DNA of 64,000 nucleotides from Neoscytalidium dimidiatum (lineage: Eukaryota > Ascomycota > Dothideomycetes > Botryosphaeriales > Botryosphaeriaceae). The notes beneath the pieces are model-generated. The model did no database searches, was not told where the DNA came from, and worked only from the letters and a program-made list of their open reading frames with translations. Each line of letters begins with the position of its first letter. Position 1 is the first letter of the stretch. The position numbers and the translations under genes are program-made. This document shows positions 35,909 to 47,887 of this stretch, in pieces. Location: the NCBI GenBank assembly GCA_037367355.1, contig CM074702.1, positions 1,116,001 to 1,180,000 on the forward strand, read 5' to 3'.

Positions 35909-38900
35909 CTACGCCCCCTTCGCATTCCACTTATCGTTATAAGCATTCACCGCCACAGCCACCTGCTTATACAACCAATTCCGACTCTGCTCGTCCGCTA
36001 CGGGGATGAACGGGCCATTCGTGCCGCCCTTCAACGTGATGCTCATGCCCGTTCGCTCCTTGCTGATGGTCTGGATATCCTTGAGCGGGACGTCCCACTC
36101 GGTGGTTAGCTTGCGCGTGCGTACGAGCATGATTCCGTTGTACGTCAGCATCACTAGTAGGTCCTTGCCGGGCAGCTCCAGGTGCGCGATGTAATCCTCG
36201 TTGAAGTAGCGGCCATTATCCAGCGTCTTAAGCCAGAACTGGCCGAGCGCCTCGCGCTGGCTGTAGGGCCGCACGATGCCGTCCTGCCCGATGAAGCGCG
36301 ACAGCCGCACGCGGTCCAGGCCTTCCTGGTCGAAGACTGTCGTCGTGTTGCGCACGCCCTCGGCCATGTTGGACGCCAGATCGAAGGCGCCGATGGCTGC
36401 CTTGGTCGGCACGCCTAGCAGGCCCTTGCCAATGCCTTTGACGAGGCCGAGCGCGCCTTCCTTCTCCGCACCTTGTATTGGGTGGCGTGCGAGGCCACCG
36501 ATGCCGCTAGCCAAGCTCTCTGCGAAGGCGTTGCCACCGGACGTGATGCCATACAGGGCGTGCTTTGGCCGGTTCCTGGAGCGCTTCATGCGGCGCGAGT
36601 TTTGGAACTCCTGGTCCAGTGTCGCTGCGGCGAGACCCTTGGACAAACTGCCGGTGAACTTGGCCATACTGTCCGAGAAGCCGAAGACGGACTTCTTGAC
36701 GAAGCTGGAAGCGCCCTTGGCGATGCCGATGCCCAGGTCTTGAGGCCTGTCGGTCATGACGAGACCCTTGTAAGGCTCGTAGAAGATGTCCGTGACACCG
36801 GAGGACACGTTCTGGAACAGACCGACCGGGTTGCCGAGGAAGTCTGCGGAACCCAAAATGAGATGGACTTGCCGTAAACTCTCTTGTACATAGTGGTTCT
36901 TGATGCTATTGACGAGAGCAGCAACAGAGACGCGGGCATTCTCCAATATCAGGGCATTGTACCGTAGAGGAGCATCGTTGACGTTGCCGATTGACATGGT
37001 GAGGACATTGACCGCGAACATGAAGGGGTTCGAAGAAGTCATCGTATCTTCCGCGTTGATACGCTCCGTGCGGACGAATGACAAGTCAAACTGCATGGGC
37101 TGCAGGTGCAGAAGCTCAAAGTAGACGTCTTGGCCACCCTGCTCCTGCTTCGGCTCTGGGATATCTAGCTCCTCGTCGCAGAGCTTGCCCTCCTTTACCT
37201 CAGACCATGATGCGCCGGGGATCTTGGCGAAGTCAAGCAGCGCGAAGATGAAGTCCTCATCAATTTCGAGCGTCATCTGCTGCAGCAGGAAGGAGAAGTA
37301 CTTGATGTACAACACACCGTACGAATCGTCCTTGACCTTCGTGATGGAGGTCTGAAGGATGGGGTGCGCCTCCATTTCCTTGCCTGTCTTTGGAACGACA
37401 CTGGGGTAGAAGAGGATAGGGAAGATGCCGCCGTATAGCTGGTTGTCGATCTGGATCCACTTGATAGTCGTCGAGAATTGCTGGTACAGTGCCGAGTCTC
37501 CATATGTGAGCTCGATATCACGCAAAGTGATATAGACGAGTTCACGGAGCTGCCTGTTGACAAGTGATACACCGATGCCAGCAATACGCAGCTTGGCCTT
37601 GAAGGTGACATCTGTATCGACGTCCTTAACCTCGAACCCGTCCGTGGTGGATCTGGAGGACGCCGCAGATTTTTGCTTGTATAAACTCTTGGAAGGTTTC
37701 CAGTTGGAGATGACGAGGGTTTGAGTTGGTCCATCCGCCACAACGCTGAGATCGATGATCTTGCCGCGTGATGAGCTCTGAGTTGGCGGCAGCTTCATCG
37801 GCACGAGGTTTCCAATTTCGGCAAGCTTGATGTGTCTCTCCTTGTTGTGAGCCTTGATCACAATCTCCTTATTCTTGGCGGCTGGGTAATCCCAGGCGTA
37901 GGGCATGATGCTCTTCGGTGGAAGGCGATATCTGATGGGACGCCATCCTGAACCATTGTCTTCCTCGTCTTCATCAACGTTCGGGTTTGCCTGCCAAAAC
38001 AAAAATTCGCTATCGCTCTCATTGCGCATCGAGAAAGGCCAGTGCTTGGTCTCAACGCTGACGTGCAGGAAAATGGTTGCGCCTTCCATCAAGATCTCCA
38101 CCCGAATCAACTTCTGTCGTTGACCTGCCTTGGCAAGCTTGACATGGACGCTTCCAACGTTGGCAATATCGAAAGGTGCCGACCACTGGTTGTTGACCCC
38201 TGGGAAGCAGAGGCAAAGTTGCTGGCGTTCGCCTTGGCGCAGGTAGCGAAGAGGAAGAAGTTCACCGTTCTTCAGTGTCAAGATGTTCGAAGAACCAGGC
38301 TCGCGAATGTTGATATCTTCGCTCATCTTGTTCTTGATGATGTAGCGCGGCGCGATAGTAACAATCTTCGTCAAGTTGTACTGCGTAGCGTTAGCACGGC
38401 CCATATGACATGTGTGATTGAACTTACCTTGCCCTCACCCTCTTCAACCTGAATACCGACATGCATCTCTGATCTCCCCTGGACGCTTGGGAGAGCGACA
38501 TTGTACGTGCTACCAATGGCGTCGAAACTCTGTGGCTTACTCCAGTTCGAGTCGCCCACCTTGATCAGTGCACGGTTCTTGTGATCATCAGTGGGAAAGG
38601 AGAACATGAAGGGCTGCGCCCTGGACGAGTCGCGCTGAGTGTTGGCAAAAACACCAGCACCGGCGGCAGCCTTCGCTTGACCAAAGAATGCCTTGCTCCT
38701 CACATCAAGCTCGAGACCAGTCCTATTGAGGATCACGTACGGGCTGTACACCGCAACTTTGAAGGCACCTCCACTGTCTGGGATATTGTAGTAGTGGAGC
38801 TTCAACCTCAGACTCAGATCCTGGCTGTCCTTGAGCTCAATTGCCTTTTCGCGACGGAAGTTCTCCTTGTCAGATGAGTTGATGACGGAAAATTTGCTGG

Positions 38901-41900
38901 GCTTGAAAGGCGTATCCTGCATGTCAACGCTCATGAGCAGTAAGTGTGATAGCTCCACGACATGCACAGGGCTGACACCTCCCTTGCGCAAGAAGTTGGT
39001 CCAGTCCTTCTTAGTGTTGTCATCGTAGATTCTGTACTTGAAATCGTAGGGTAGTAGGTTGACAACTTCAATAGGCGCGTGCAGACGAATGCGCATGCAA
39101 GGGTACACCGAAGTAAGCGGGTCTTTTTTGTCATACGCCGCGTGCATTTGGAAGTAGAAAGGCGGAGATTCGTCATCGCTCTCACCTCTGCAAGTAATGA
39201 TCCTCGTTGGCCTCTTGAGCAGCTCTTTCCAGAACAAGCGCTCATTCGACCAAGTGTATCCGAAGCCTTGGTCGGGGCGGACAACAAGCGAGTGCATATA
39301 GGCAGCACCCACGGGTGCAGGCCTTGCATCACCAGGAGCAACCTTCTCGATCTTGAGCAGGTGTCCCTCCTCAGGATTGAAGACACCGATTTCGACCGGA
39401 ATCTGTGTGTTGTTCTCAACAACAAGAGGAGACCGGAAAGTAATGTACTTGACGTTATCCTGACCTAAGGAGACCTCCACGCAGATACGGTGAGTGATCC
39501 TATCCTTCTTGGGCGTGAGGTTGTAAATGTACTCGCCCTCGCGGTTGACTGGAATGCGGTTGATGCTCTCAAAACCACTGCCCTCGAGCTTGATACCAAC
39601 GATACCGGTTGCACCCTCGGGCGCAAGCGTTTCTCTGGTCGTGGTCGGGTCTTCAAATCTCCAAGGTTTTTCTTCACCGTCATCGAGTTTCGCGGCAGAG
39701 CCCTCATCAGTGCCGTCGCTAACAGCCCACACGTTGAGATCAAATCCAGTGTAGTTGCGGATACGGTAAGGAGCGTCGGTGCCACGCGGCTTGGAGAGCA
39801 CATCCTCATCGCTCGACAAGAAGTCCGCCGACTTGGAAGCTAGTGCAATGGTTGCCGCAGTGACGGTGAGATCAAGAGATTTTCTGGAGTAAAGCTCGAC
39901 GGAAAGCTTGTCGGGGTTCTGTTCCTTCGACATGTGGAAGCCGAGCTGCCATGGCTCGATAAGAGGCTCCCAGGCCGACTTGGAGAAGTTGTAGATGTTG
40001 AAGAATGTGTCGATACTAGTATCGGCCACCATAGCACCCGACCAATCACGCACGTCGATGTCGAACTTCTTCACGCTCCAGTCCAGCATAGGCAGCTCAT
40101 GCTTATCACCGATGATGACGACACGAATGCCTTGCATTTGAATCTTCATCTCCTCCCGTTTGATCACCGCCGACTCTTGTGGCTTTGCAACCTCCTTCCC
40201 TGCGCCGGAACGATGTGTCGAAACCGTCTTCGCAGCTTGTTTGTTCTTTGTGGATGCGCCGACCGCAGACTTGGTCTTGGTACTCTTGGAGCTGCTCTTG
40301 ACTTCCTTGATCCTCTTCGGCTCTTGACCTTGCAGCTTCGCATCATCGTCGTTGTTCATAGCAGATGCCTTGTTGAAGATTTGCATTGCCAACATGATAT
40401 CGCGAAGCGACACCCGCAGCACAAGAGGGTCGATGTCGACTTGGATGCTGGTAATGGAAGATTGCGGGCCTTGTGAGCGCATATCAAGGGATGTTTGAAT
40501 GCTAAAGTCGTCCAGAATACGCAGCCTTGTAGTCTCCCATTGATCCATGCGGCAGAGGAACATGCCGACCCTGTCGACTTGCAGCGTCATGGCATGTTGC
40601 TTCGACAGAAGGATCTGTTTCGTGCCCAGGACGATTGCTTCAGAGTTGGTCATTGCAGGATTCGCAATTAGTACAGCCTGTGCCTCCACAACATTGATTC
40701 GGAAGGACATCTCCATAGTCGACTCCTCCTGGGGTTTCTTTTCCTGTGGTGTCTGCGGGCTCTGCTTTGTGACTGCGCTGGATATATCGCTGACGGAGTT
40801 CTCCAAGTCTTCGGTAGCACTGTCCTCTTCTTCACTCTCAATTTCAATGGGCTCATTGATGGCGAGTCCAGCATTGACGAAGGACTGAATAGCGAAGAGG
40901 TAGTCGAGGGCTAGGATGACACGAGGGCTGTCGATGGTCAGGAGGACGATCATGTGGCGATCTTTGCCTCCTGAGATGGAGACACTAGCCATGAATTGCT
41001 GCTTCACATCATTGTTGATCAAAGACATGACCTTACGGAACTTGTTCGTTTCCCGAGTCCGGCTGTCCCGAATAGTGAAAGATTGGATGAGAAGTTCAGA
41101 CTCCAATGAGCCATCACTGAGCATCCGAAGCTTCACACTTGTCTCGTTCAAGGAAAACTTGGATAAGCTGGCGGCATCAATGTCGCCGACCGGTTCAGTC
41201 TCCTTAGCATTGATCAGTTCAAGGCCAATGGCCCCGACCTTGAACACAAGATCGAGTTTAGTCCAGGTTTCCTCACGAGCACCGAGTTCGGGTCCCTGAC
41301 TTGCGACGACCTGCTTATCGTCCTTGGGTTCAGGCTCCTTGTCTTTTATGGTGTTGGCACGCTTGAGTGTAGCGTCAGGAACTTGTCTCTCGACATCTTC
41401 ATTCATGGTGGCTTCTGGATCCGTGGCAAAGGCAGCCGGGATAGACCTTGACAACTCAAGCATGAATCGCATTTGCTCTTGCGTAAGCTTGAGGTTGATG
41501 TTGGACATCGATCCTTCGATCTCGAGATCCGGGCGCTTGTATTCAGGCTTGTGCTCAACGTAGGTTACATCAAAGCCAAGGTCTACCTTATCGATGAGTT
41601 CCAGCTCCTCTGATTTGTCATCTTCATAGTGGAAGAAGGAAGTTAGGCGGATGTTGCGAAGGCCTGCGGATAACTTGTTGGCGGTATCTGCATTCTTGGA
41701 GTCATCGATAGGCACGAACTTATTGCTTGCGTAGATTTCTCCAAGATGTGCCGTAAGGCGGTCGCGTTCAGCCTGACCTTCAGGAACGACCATGCGGGGG
41801 AAGACGACAATGGGAGTGCGGATCAAGATGTCAAAGTGCATCTTATTGGCGCGTTCTTGCACCTGACTTGCTTGTTCTGCAGCAGCTTGGCGGGCAGCAT

Positions 41901-44900
41901 TGAAGATAGCCTGCATCTTTCCGAACTTAACGCCGAAGTCCATGATCTTTCTGAAAGGCTCGGTGACGAAGTTAACCTTCAATGAACCAGAACGGAGATA
42001 AATCGAGGTGTCGTAGCCAGGGTAGGCTTTCGACTCTGAATCGAAAGTCTCGTAGGCGAAGTCTAGCAACTCATCGCCCTCAATGGTGACAAGCTGGCGC
42101 AGAGAGGACTCTTTGGAGACTCCTTGGTTGACATCATCGATCAAAGACAAGCTACCCAACTTGCCTCCAACACGCATTGTCTTGCCCATTAGGAACACAC
42201 CAACATCCGCAGTGCTCAAACTCAAAGTCGCGAGACGAATACCGTCATTGTTCAGGATGACGGAGATTCCTTTGAGTTCGGCTCTGATACGGATCTTATC
42301 TGGGTCGGGATTAGCAGCAGGTACTGCAACATCGTCGTCATCTTCAGAACTGCCTTCGACTTCCTTCTTTTTCTTCTTGGTGTCTTTATCGGAAGGCTGT
42401 TCTGGGCTGGCGAAGGTGACAAGAACGAAGTCCAGAAGTGTCAGTAAGGTCTTTCGAGTCACGATCAAATTGATCGTGGACACGTGGACATCCAGGTTCG
42501 TTGCAATGCCCTCGTATTTCGACATAAACTCAGGCGAGTCCTTATTGACCTTCACGAACTTCAGCTGGAAAAGATCGCGGTCGCCTGCATCTTCTGAGGA
42601 TATCAAGTTCTTGAACTCCGGGAGTGGATCTTCGTCGACATAGTCCACAACCGCAAGTGTCTTGAGACGGACCTCAGCTGCCATGTCAAAGGGCCTCTGA
42701 CAGAACTCAAGGAAGAAATGTTCTGCGACGAGTTCGACCAAAAGCTGGTCTGGCTTCTTCCCTTCAGGATCAGAGCGGTACAAGGAGCCTTGTAGCTTGT
42801 CAACGGTGAACTTGAATTCGAAATTCCGTTGGTGCACCGAGACATTGGACTTGCTGCCATCCTCAGCATCTTGGAATTCAGCTTCGTCAGCTTCACTGCC
42901 GGCGTCTGACATGACAAGCTCGCGTTGTTGTGCTGCAAACTGGAATGATCTTGACCTCGTCTTCGTGAGTTGGTCCCCGCCGGCATTATCGGTGGGCTTC
43001 AGATTCGAGGGTCCACTTGCGCCTTTGACTACTTGTTTGTCCTGTGCGGGTGCATCTTCAAACTTTGGTATGGCGACCTCGATCAATTTCATGAGATTCT
43101 TGTATTTCGCATCAGACACTGAAGCGTGCAGAACTGGAAGATTGCCAGATATGCGAAATTTGGTCAGATCCGAAGCTTTTGGAACGATACAAGTTTCGAT
43201 TGTGAAGTCGACGTTGATCCGATCCACAAGATGCAGGTTCTTCGAGCCGCTCGTATCCTCCAATTGTGCCTTGGTCTCCTCGATCGAAGGTCCGATCAAG
43301 ACTTGAGTAGAGTCAAGCTTCAACAGGAACTTGTCATACATCAGACCTTGAAGGCGCTTGAGATCATCTTCGGAGAACTGGCCCTTCTGCTTGGATTGTA
43401 TGTCCTTCAGGGTGTCCTTATCGATCAGCTCACTACTGACCTTGGCGTGACCAGCATCCAAGATGAGGCATATACTGCTTTTTTGAGTAACCGAATCAGG
43501 AATGATAATGAGAGGAGCCTGCAGGTCTAGTTGCGCATTGATAGTCTTATGCTCCTCGAGGGCGAACTCCAGACCAGCACGAGTCTGCTGTCGGAGGCCC
43601 TCAACGGTCGCACCAGCGGTTTCCATGAGTGCACCAATAGATTCCATGCGACTTTCCGGCGGCCTGAAAAATTTTACCACCTCAACGACGAATTTGGGGT
43701 TGTAAACCACTTCCATGCCCTTCAACTTGACAGTAAGGGCAGTGTCAGCGCTGCCGTCCAGCGGGTTGTTCTCAAAAGCAAGCTGGAAGAAGGGATCAGC
43801 GCCATCGTCCTTCTCATCACCATCTTTAGTCGAACCGTCGTCGTTCAACTCTTCGATACGCTTATCATCAGGCACAGGAGGAGCATCTTTGACAGTGACG
43901 ATCTGTGGGAAAAGGCTGCCCTCAGTTGTGCCGTCGTATAGCCGCATGCCGTCGAGGCTGAGCTCGGCGAGCATGGAATCGGTCCGCTGCAAAACCTTTG
44001 TGCTGAAAGAGTCGAAGAGTAAACGGAGGATCTCTGTAGCCTTGCCATGAGGGTCGCGCTTGAGTGTGAAGCTACCAGTACGGAGGCTCATCTCCAGTTG
44101 CATCTTCACATACTCGCGAGGCATGTCAACCGCCTCGGTGATCTGCTTCTTCTCATCCCAGTCAATTGCCTCGTATAGTTCCTTGCGCTGCTGCTCGGAC
44201 ATTTGACTGTCATCGGCAGATTCTTCTTGGCCGCCACCCCAAATCCAGGATGACCAGGACTGCTTTTGAGGTTGCTTTTTCACGCCAACGTTTTCCTTCC
44301 GAAGCTGGTTGCGAGCGAGAGACCGCCAGAAACGCAAGTCTTCGTAGGACAACTTGTGCTCTAATTTGTCGAGTTCCTTGGCCTCCTCTTGGGATAGTGG
44401 CTGCTCCTCCTTCTTTTTCTTCTTGAAGAGCTCAATGTACCGCTTACGATCATCGCGCCTCTCCTTGAAGTAATCCCAAGACCATTTCCGGTTACGTTCG
44501 TGGATCTTGTCCAACACTGCCTTCCCTGCGAACTGAAGCCATGCCCTAGGGTCCTCCTTAGGCCTGCTTTTTGGCTGCAGCTTCTTGTACTCTTGGTGTC
44601 TGATGAAGTAGTGGAAGAGATCCACCAACATAAGGGCGTCGCGGTACTGATCCTCATCAATGATGAAGCCGAGTTCATCGAACAACAGCCGAGCCTTGAC
44701 CTTCGGCCGATCTGACTTTCCAGTCTTATCCATCTCGAGGCCAGCCCTACCACTGACGGGTTTGAGGATGAACTGGTGCTCCGCGATTGTCGAGCTGTCG
44801 CCTTTGACAATCATGCTGCGCAGCTTCTCCACAAATTCAGTATGGTCCAAAGCTTGTGTTGTGCCCGTTCCAGAACATAGCAACTTCGAGTCCGTATCCC

Positions 44901-45546
44901 AGTATACCGCCAAAGAACCGAGCGTGGCAAGCTTGTGAGCCGACGCGGAAGCGCTCTGAATGAAGGTTGGCTTCCAATTTTCGTCGGTGCTGACGGCGCT
45001 GAGCTCGTCGAGGGTGATTCCGAGGGCGAAGGGGTGGCCGGGGTCGGAGAGAGAATCTTCGTAGCGGATATGCACGTTCTTGACGCTGACCTGGACATTA
45101 TCCACGATGGCCGTCACCAAGCTCGCCGTAAAGCTCTGGTTCTTCTGCTGCTCCTCCTGAGTCATGCCCTCAGTGTTGCGCTCCTTCAGCAGCTCGGCGC
45201 TATCGAGCTTCTCCATCTTGACCGCGTGTTGACGCTTCTCCTCCTCATCTGGATCGTATTCTGCGTCTTCCCGAGGCGCAGCCAGCAAGAGAACATCCTC
45301 AATGCTGACGCGCACAGGTTTGCCCCTCAGGTTCGACCAAGGGATCGAGAGTGTGAGCGAGCCAAGGTGGCCCTGGACGACGTTGAGCGGAAGGCGCAGC
45401 TGGTCGAGGGCTTCGCGGCGGAGCTCGAGATCGCGCAACTTGACATCTCCAGACCAGATTCCGACGTTCAATTGTTTGGGATCGAAGTTCTGGACGTACA
45501 TGCCCAGGAAGCGATTGAGCAGGTTGGCGACGAGGCTCTCGAGCAT
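35909..45546 (-). CDS. VPS13: Vps13, bridge-like lipid transfer protein
   Basis: Two exons (45546-38428 and 38380-35909) with one 47-nt GT-AG intron give 3196 aa, full length for fungal Vps13. The N-terminal chorein domain (residues 1 to about 120) starts MLESLVANLLNRFLGMYVQN. It is followed by the long beta-groove region carrying lipids, then from about residue 1920 the VAB (adaptor-binding) repeats beginning near YTGFDLNVWAVSDG. After the intron come the ATG2-like C-terminal helices (QVHLILGSADFLGNPVGLF, then the Gly-rich SGIGGLARHPIQGAEKEG). A C-terminal PH-like domain ends NAYNDKWNAKGA. The protein moves phospholipids at ER-mitochondria, vacuole and prospore-membrane contacts. Low-complexity acidic and Lys-rich inserts lie in the middle (around 40.2 kb and 42.4 kb). 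No frame break was seen over 9.6 kb. The intron was placed by its donor (AAG/gtaagt), CTAAC branch site and CGCAG acceptor. Confidence 0.96.
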
Positions 45547-46340
45547 GGCGGCGGTGGGTGGCCGTTACCCGGGCCGGGGAGGGTATAGTACAAGATTCGT
45601 AGGGTTTTCAGGTGAAGCAGAAAAGGCGCTCTATCGTCAATCCATAAGCAGAATGGGTATCAATCAGGCAGACGTGACGTCGTTAGGGTGGCGCGGAAAG
45701 CGTCGAAGGATTTGGTGGTGTCGGCGAAAGGAAAGTTGTTGTCGTTCGAAAGGCACCCCACTGACACCGACACTCTCGCGGCGCGCGTCCGCTATTGGAA
45801 GCTGCCAGGACCCGCCGGCGAAGTGCGGGGAGCGGTGATTTAAAGAAATAGGCACGAAATCCGCTCAGAAAGCGGGAGTGCAGGCGTCGAGGGAGGGAAA
45901 TGACGATGGAGAAGGCTGCCGTGCTGGAGACACGCAACACCTATTGCACGCGCTCGCCTTTGTGGCTTGCCATTCCATCCTGCTCGACCGTCCGGGATGA
46001 CGTCGATCCTTTCTTCGTGGCAGCTCGCCAGGCAGCCCGCGCTGCGTTGGCGTCGGAAACACGTGATCGTTCTCCGCCGCGCGACTCGCGGCCAATGGAA
46101 TTTCCTCAAGCCTTTCGGACTCGAGTGTAGTTATACATACCAAGACTCACACGTCTCTTACAGCTCTACCTCAATGATCAATTGCCCGCCGCAATCGGCT
46201 GCAGCTAATTCTAATCGAACATCCCGCAAATCTCGCCACGAACGGTTTCACACCGCGCATCGGCAAAGACATCCGTCGCCCGCATCCGGCATTCGGTCTC
46301 TCGAAAACGACTCCACATCTCTCACCTCCATACAAGCACA
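45547..46340. promoter_or_regulatory. Divergent VPS13/EMI1 promoter with CRE-like, E-box and CCAAT motifs
   Basis: The shared upstream region of about 790 bp contains two copies of TGACGTCG (45676-45683 and 45998-46005), a CACGTGA E-box (46060-46066) and CCAAT at 46092-46096. Two identical bZIP-type half-palindromes in one promoter are suggestive but short enough to occur by chance. Confidence 0.4.
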
Positions 46341-46970
46341 ATGGGCTGGTGGTGGAGTCGCTCTGATCCACAAACACCTGTCACGAATCCTTCCGAACCC
46401 ACACCCGACCCCGTCCCAATCTCGTCACAACCACCCGCCGACGCGCGCGATGTACCCGACAAACCCACACGCCCGCTCTCGCGCGACGAGCAAGCCGACG
46501 CGGACCTGAAATCCTTCCTCGCCGAGCTAGAAGCCTCCGTAAAGCCCACCGCCTCCCCCGCCGATGCGTCCGCAACCGGCTCTACCACCTCCTCCCAGCC
46601 CGCGCCGCCCTCCATCTTCCCCACGACCATGAGCTGCCGCCAAGCCTTCGACGAGGCCTTCTACTGCCAGTCGCTCGGCGGCCAGTTCATGAACGTCTAC
46701 CGCTACGGCGGCCTGCGCTCGTGCTCCGAGAACTGGAACGACTTCTGGTTCTGCATGCGCACCAAGTCCTACGGCGACGCCGAGCGCGCGAAGGCCATCT
46801 CCGAGCACTACCGGCAGAAGGAGGCGAAGTATCGGAGCGGCCCGAGCAGCGAGGACGTGTGGGAGGAGCGCAAGCCCGGAGAGGAGCTGAGAAATCCGTT
46901 CAGCAAGGATCCGGATGAGATTGAGATACCGGGCTTGCCGAGGAGGAAGCAGGCGGCGGGGCCGGCGTAA
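46341..46970 (+). CDS. EMI1: Emi1-like twin CX9C protein (DUF3128)
   Basis: Single exon, 209 aa, starting at ATG (MGWWWSRSDPQTP). The first 95 residues are Pro/Ser/Thr-rich and probably disordered. The conserved core is CRQAFDEAFYC (Cys 99 and 109) followed by CSENWNDFWFC (Cys 128 and 138). These are two exact CX9C motifs forming the helical hairpin typical of small proteins oxidised in the mitochondrial intermembrane space. In yeast, Emi1 is needed for early meiotic gene induction and its relatives act in mitochondrial respiration; the mechanism is unclear. The C-terminus is charged and carries KPGEELRNPFSKDPDEIEIP, well kept in fungal homologues as far as I recall. Divergent from VPS13, convergent with HSP70. 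Confidence 0.88.
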   Translation: MGWWWSRSDPQTPVTNPSEPTPDPVPISSQPPADARDVPDKPTRPLSRDEQADADLKSFLAELEASVKPTASPADASATGSTTSSQPAPPSIFPTTMSCRQAFDEAFYCQSLGGQFMNVYRYGGLRSCSENWNDFWFCMRTKSYGDAERAKAISEHYRQKEAKYRSGPSSEDVWEERKPGEELRNPFSKDPDEIEIPGLPRRKQAAGPA

Positions 46971-47068
46971 GAATGGTGGTGTCAAGGGACATATGTAATA
47001 TACGTAGGGTGTGGGAAGTTGGGCTATTGGGCTTTGGCTTGTGGAAGCAGCCAGTAGAAGTACGCATT

Positions 47069-47149
47069 GGGAGTTGAAGTAGCCCGTCTGGACGTAAATG
47101 CCGTCAATCATTTTGTCTGTTTACATCGAGACGACTGCTTCCACTCTGG
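47069..47149. repeat. Hairpin element, copy 1 (degenerate)
   Basis: The left arm (47069-47100) and right arm (47123-47149) are imperfect inverted repeats around a loop of about 22 nt. The left arm matches the corresponding strand of copy 2 at roughly 25 of 31 positions. Several differences are C-to-T or G-to-A changes. The right arm has lost about 6 nt relative to copy 2. A further half-arm match (TGGAAGCAG at 47042-47050) lies just upstream. Confidence 0.7.
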
Positions 47150-47457
47150 AACGCGTTCTCCTACTTGCCATCGCAATAGATCAAAGTTTGTAACCTGGAA
47201 GTGACTATGCAACGAAGGTAAATGGTTATAGGAGATTCAAAGAATCACTTGAGGGCGCATAGGATGTAACATAGAATAGCGTTGGAAGATGTGCGTCACA
47301 GCAGGAATATGATACCCAAAACTCCACTGAAGTGTATCAAACCCGGCAAGAATGCTTAACGATGTATTGTAAGATATAAAGATCCTCAAATAATACTTTT
47401 CCACCATCGCGCCATAGCAGGTAGCAGAAACCGTTCTTCAAACCTCAACAGAATTTG

Positions 47458-47543
47458 CATGGGCAGCTGAAGCAGTCGGCCGGACGTAGATGTCGAGTAA
47501 GGTGGTAACATCTACGTCCGGACGACTGCTTCAACTGCCTATG
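47458..47543. repeat. Hairpin element, copy 2 (near-perfect)
   Basis: 36-nt arms at 47458-47493 and 47508-47543 pair with only three mismatched positions, one of which would be a G:U pair in RNA. The loop is 14 nt. The arms include GCAGTCG and CCGGACGTAGATGT. Total length is 86 bp. It would fold into a very stable stem if transcribed on either strand. It has no coding potential and does not fit a tRNA. Confidence 0.85.
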
Positions 47544-47887
47544 GACAATATAATCTATCTTCTCAAATAAGGGGAGTACCGTTTCACGTCAATGTTAATC
47601 TTGTCAAGTAGTAAGAATAAAGCACACATTTCGGTCACACACGTCATAACCAGTTTTGATTTGAATATTGTATATTTTTGCACTTTCTACCGAGTGCACG
47701 TTCATTAACTACAAACCCATGTGCAGAAACTTTTTCCGCCCATCATGATCTCATGAAAAAAGGAAAAGAAACCCAGCACAAGCAATGCAAACCCAAAACC
47801 CTGTAGAGGCTCTAATAACTCCGAACCGCCATCATAGATGGGAATCTATGCTGAAGAAAAGAGGAAACTAGAGATGGACGCACCAAC

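Larger units (their letters stand above)
46971..47887. other. Convergent EMI1/HSP70 3' region carrying two hairpins
   Basis: Contains the two inverted-repeat elements listed separately. The rest is AT-rich with no open frame of interest, and both flanking genes end here. Confidence 0.5.

Noticed and set aside
45302..45838. 178-codon plus-strand frame over the VPS13 start
   Set aside because: Antisense to the conserved chorein domain; no independent evidence.
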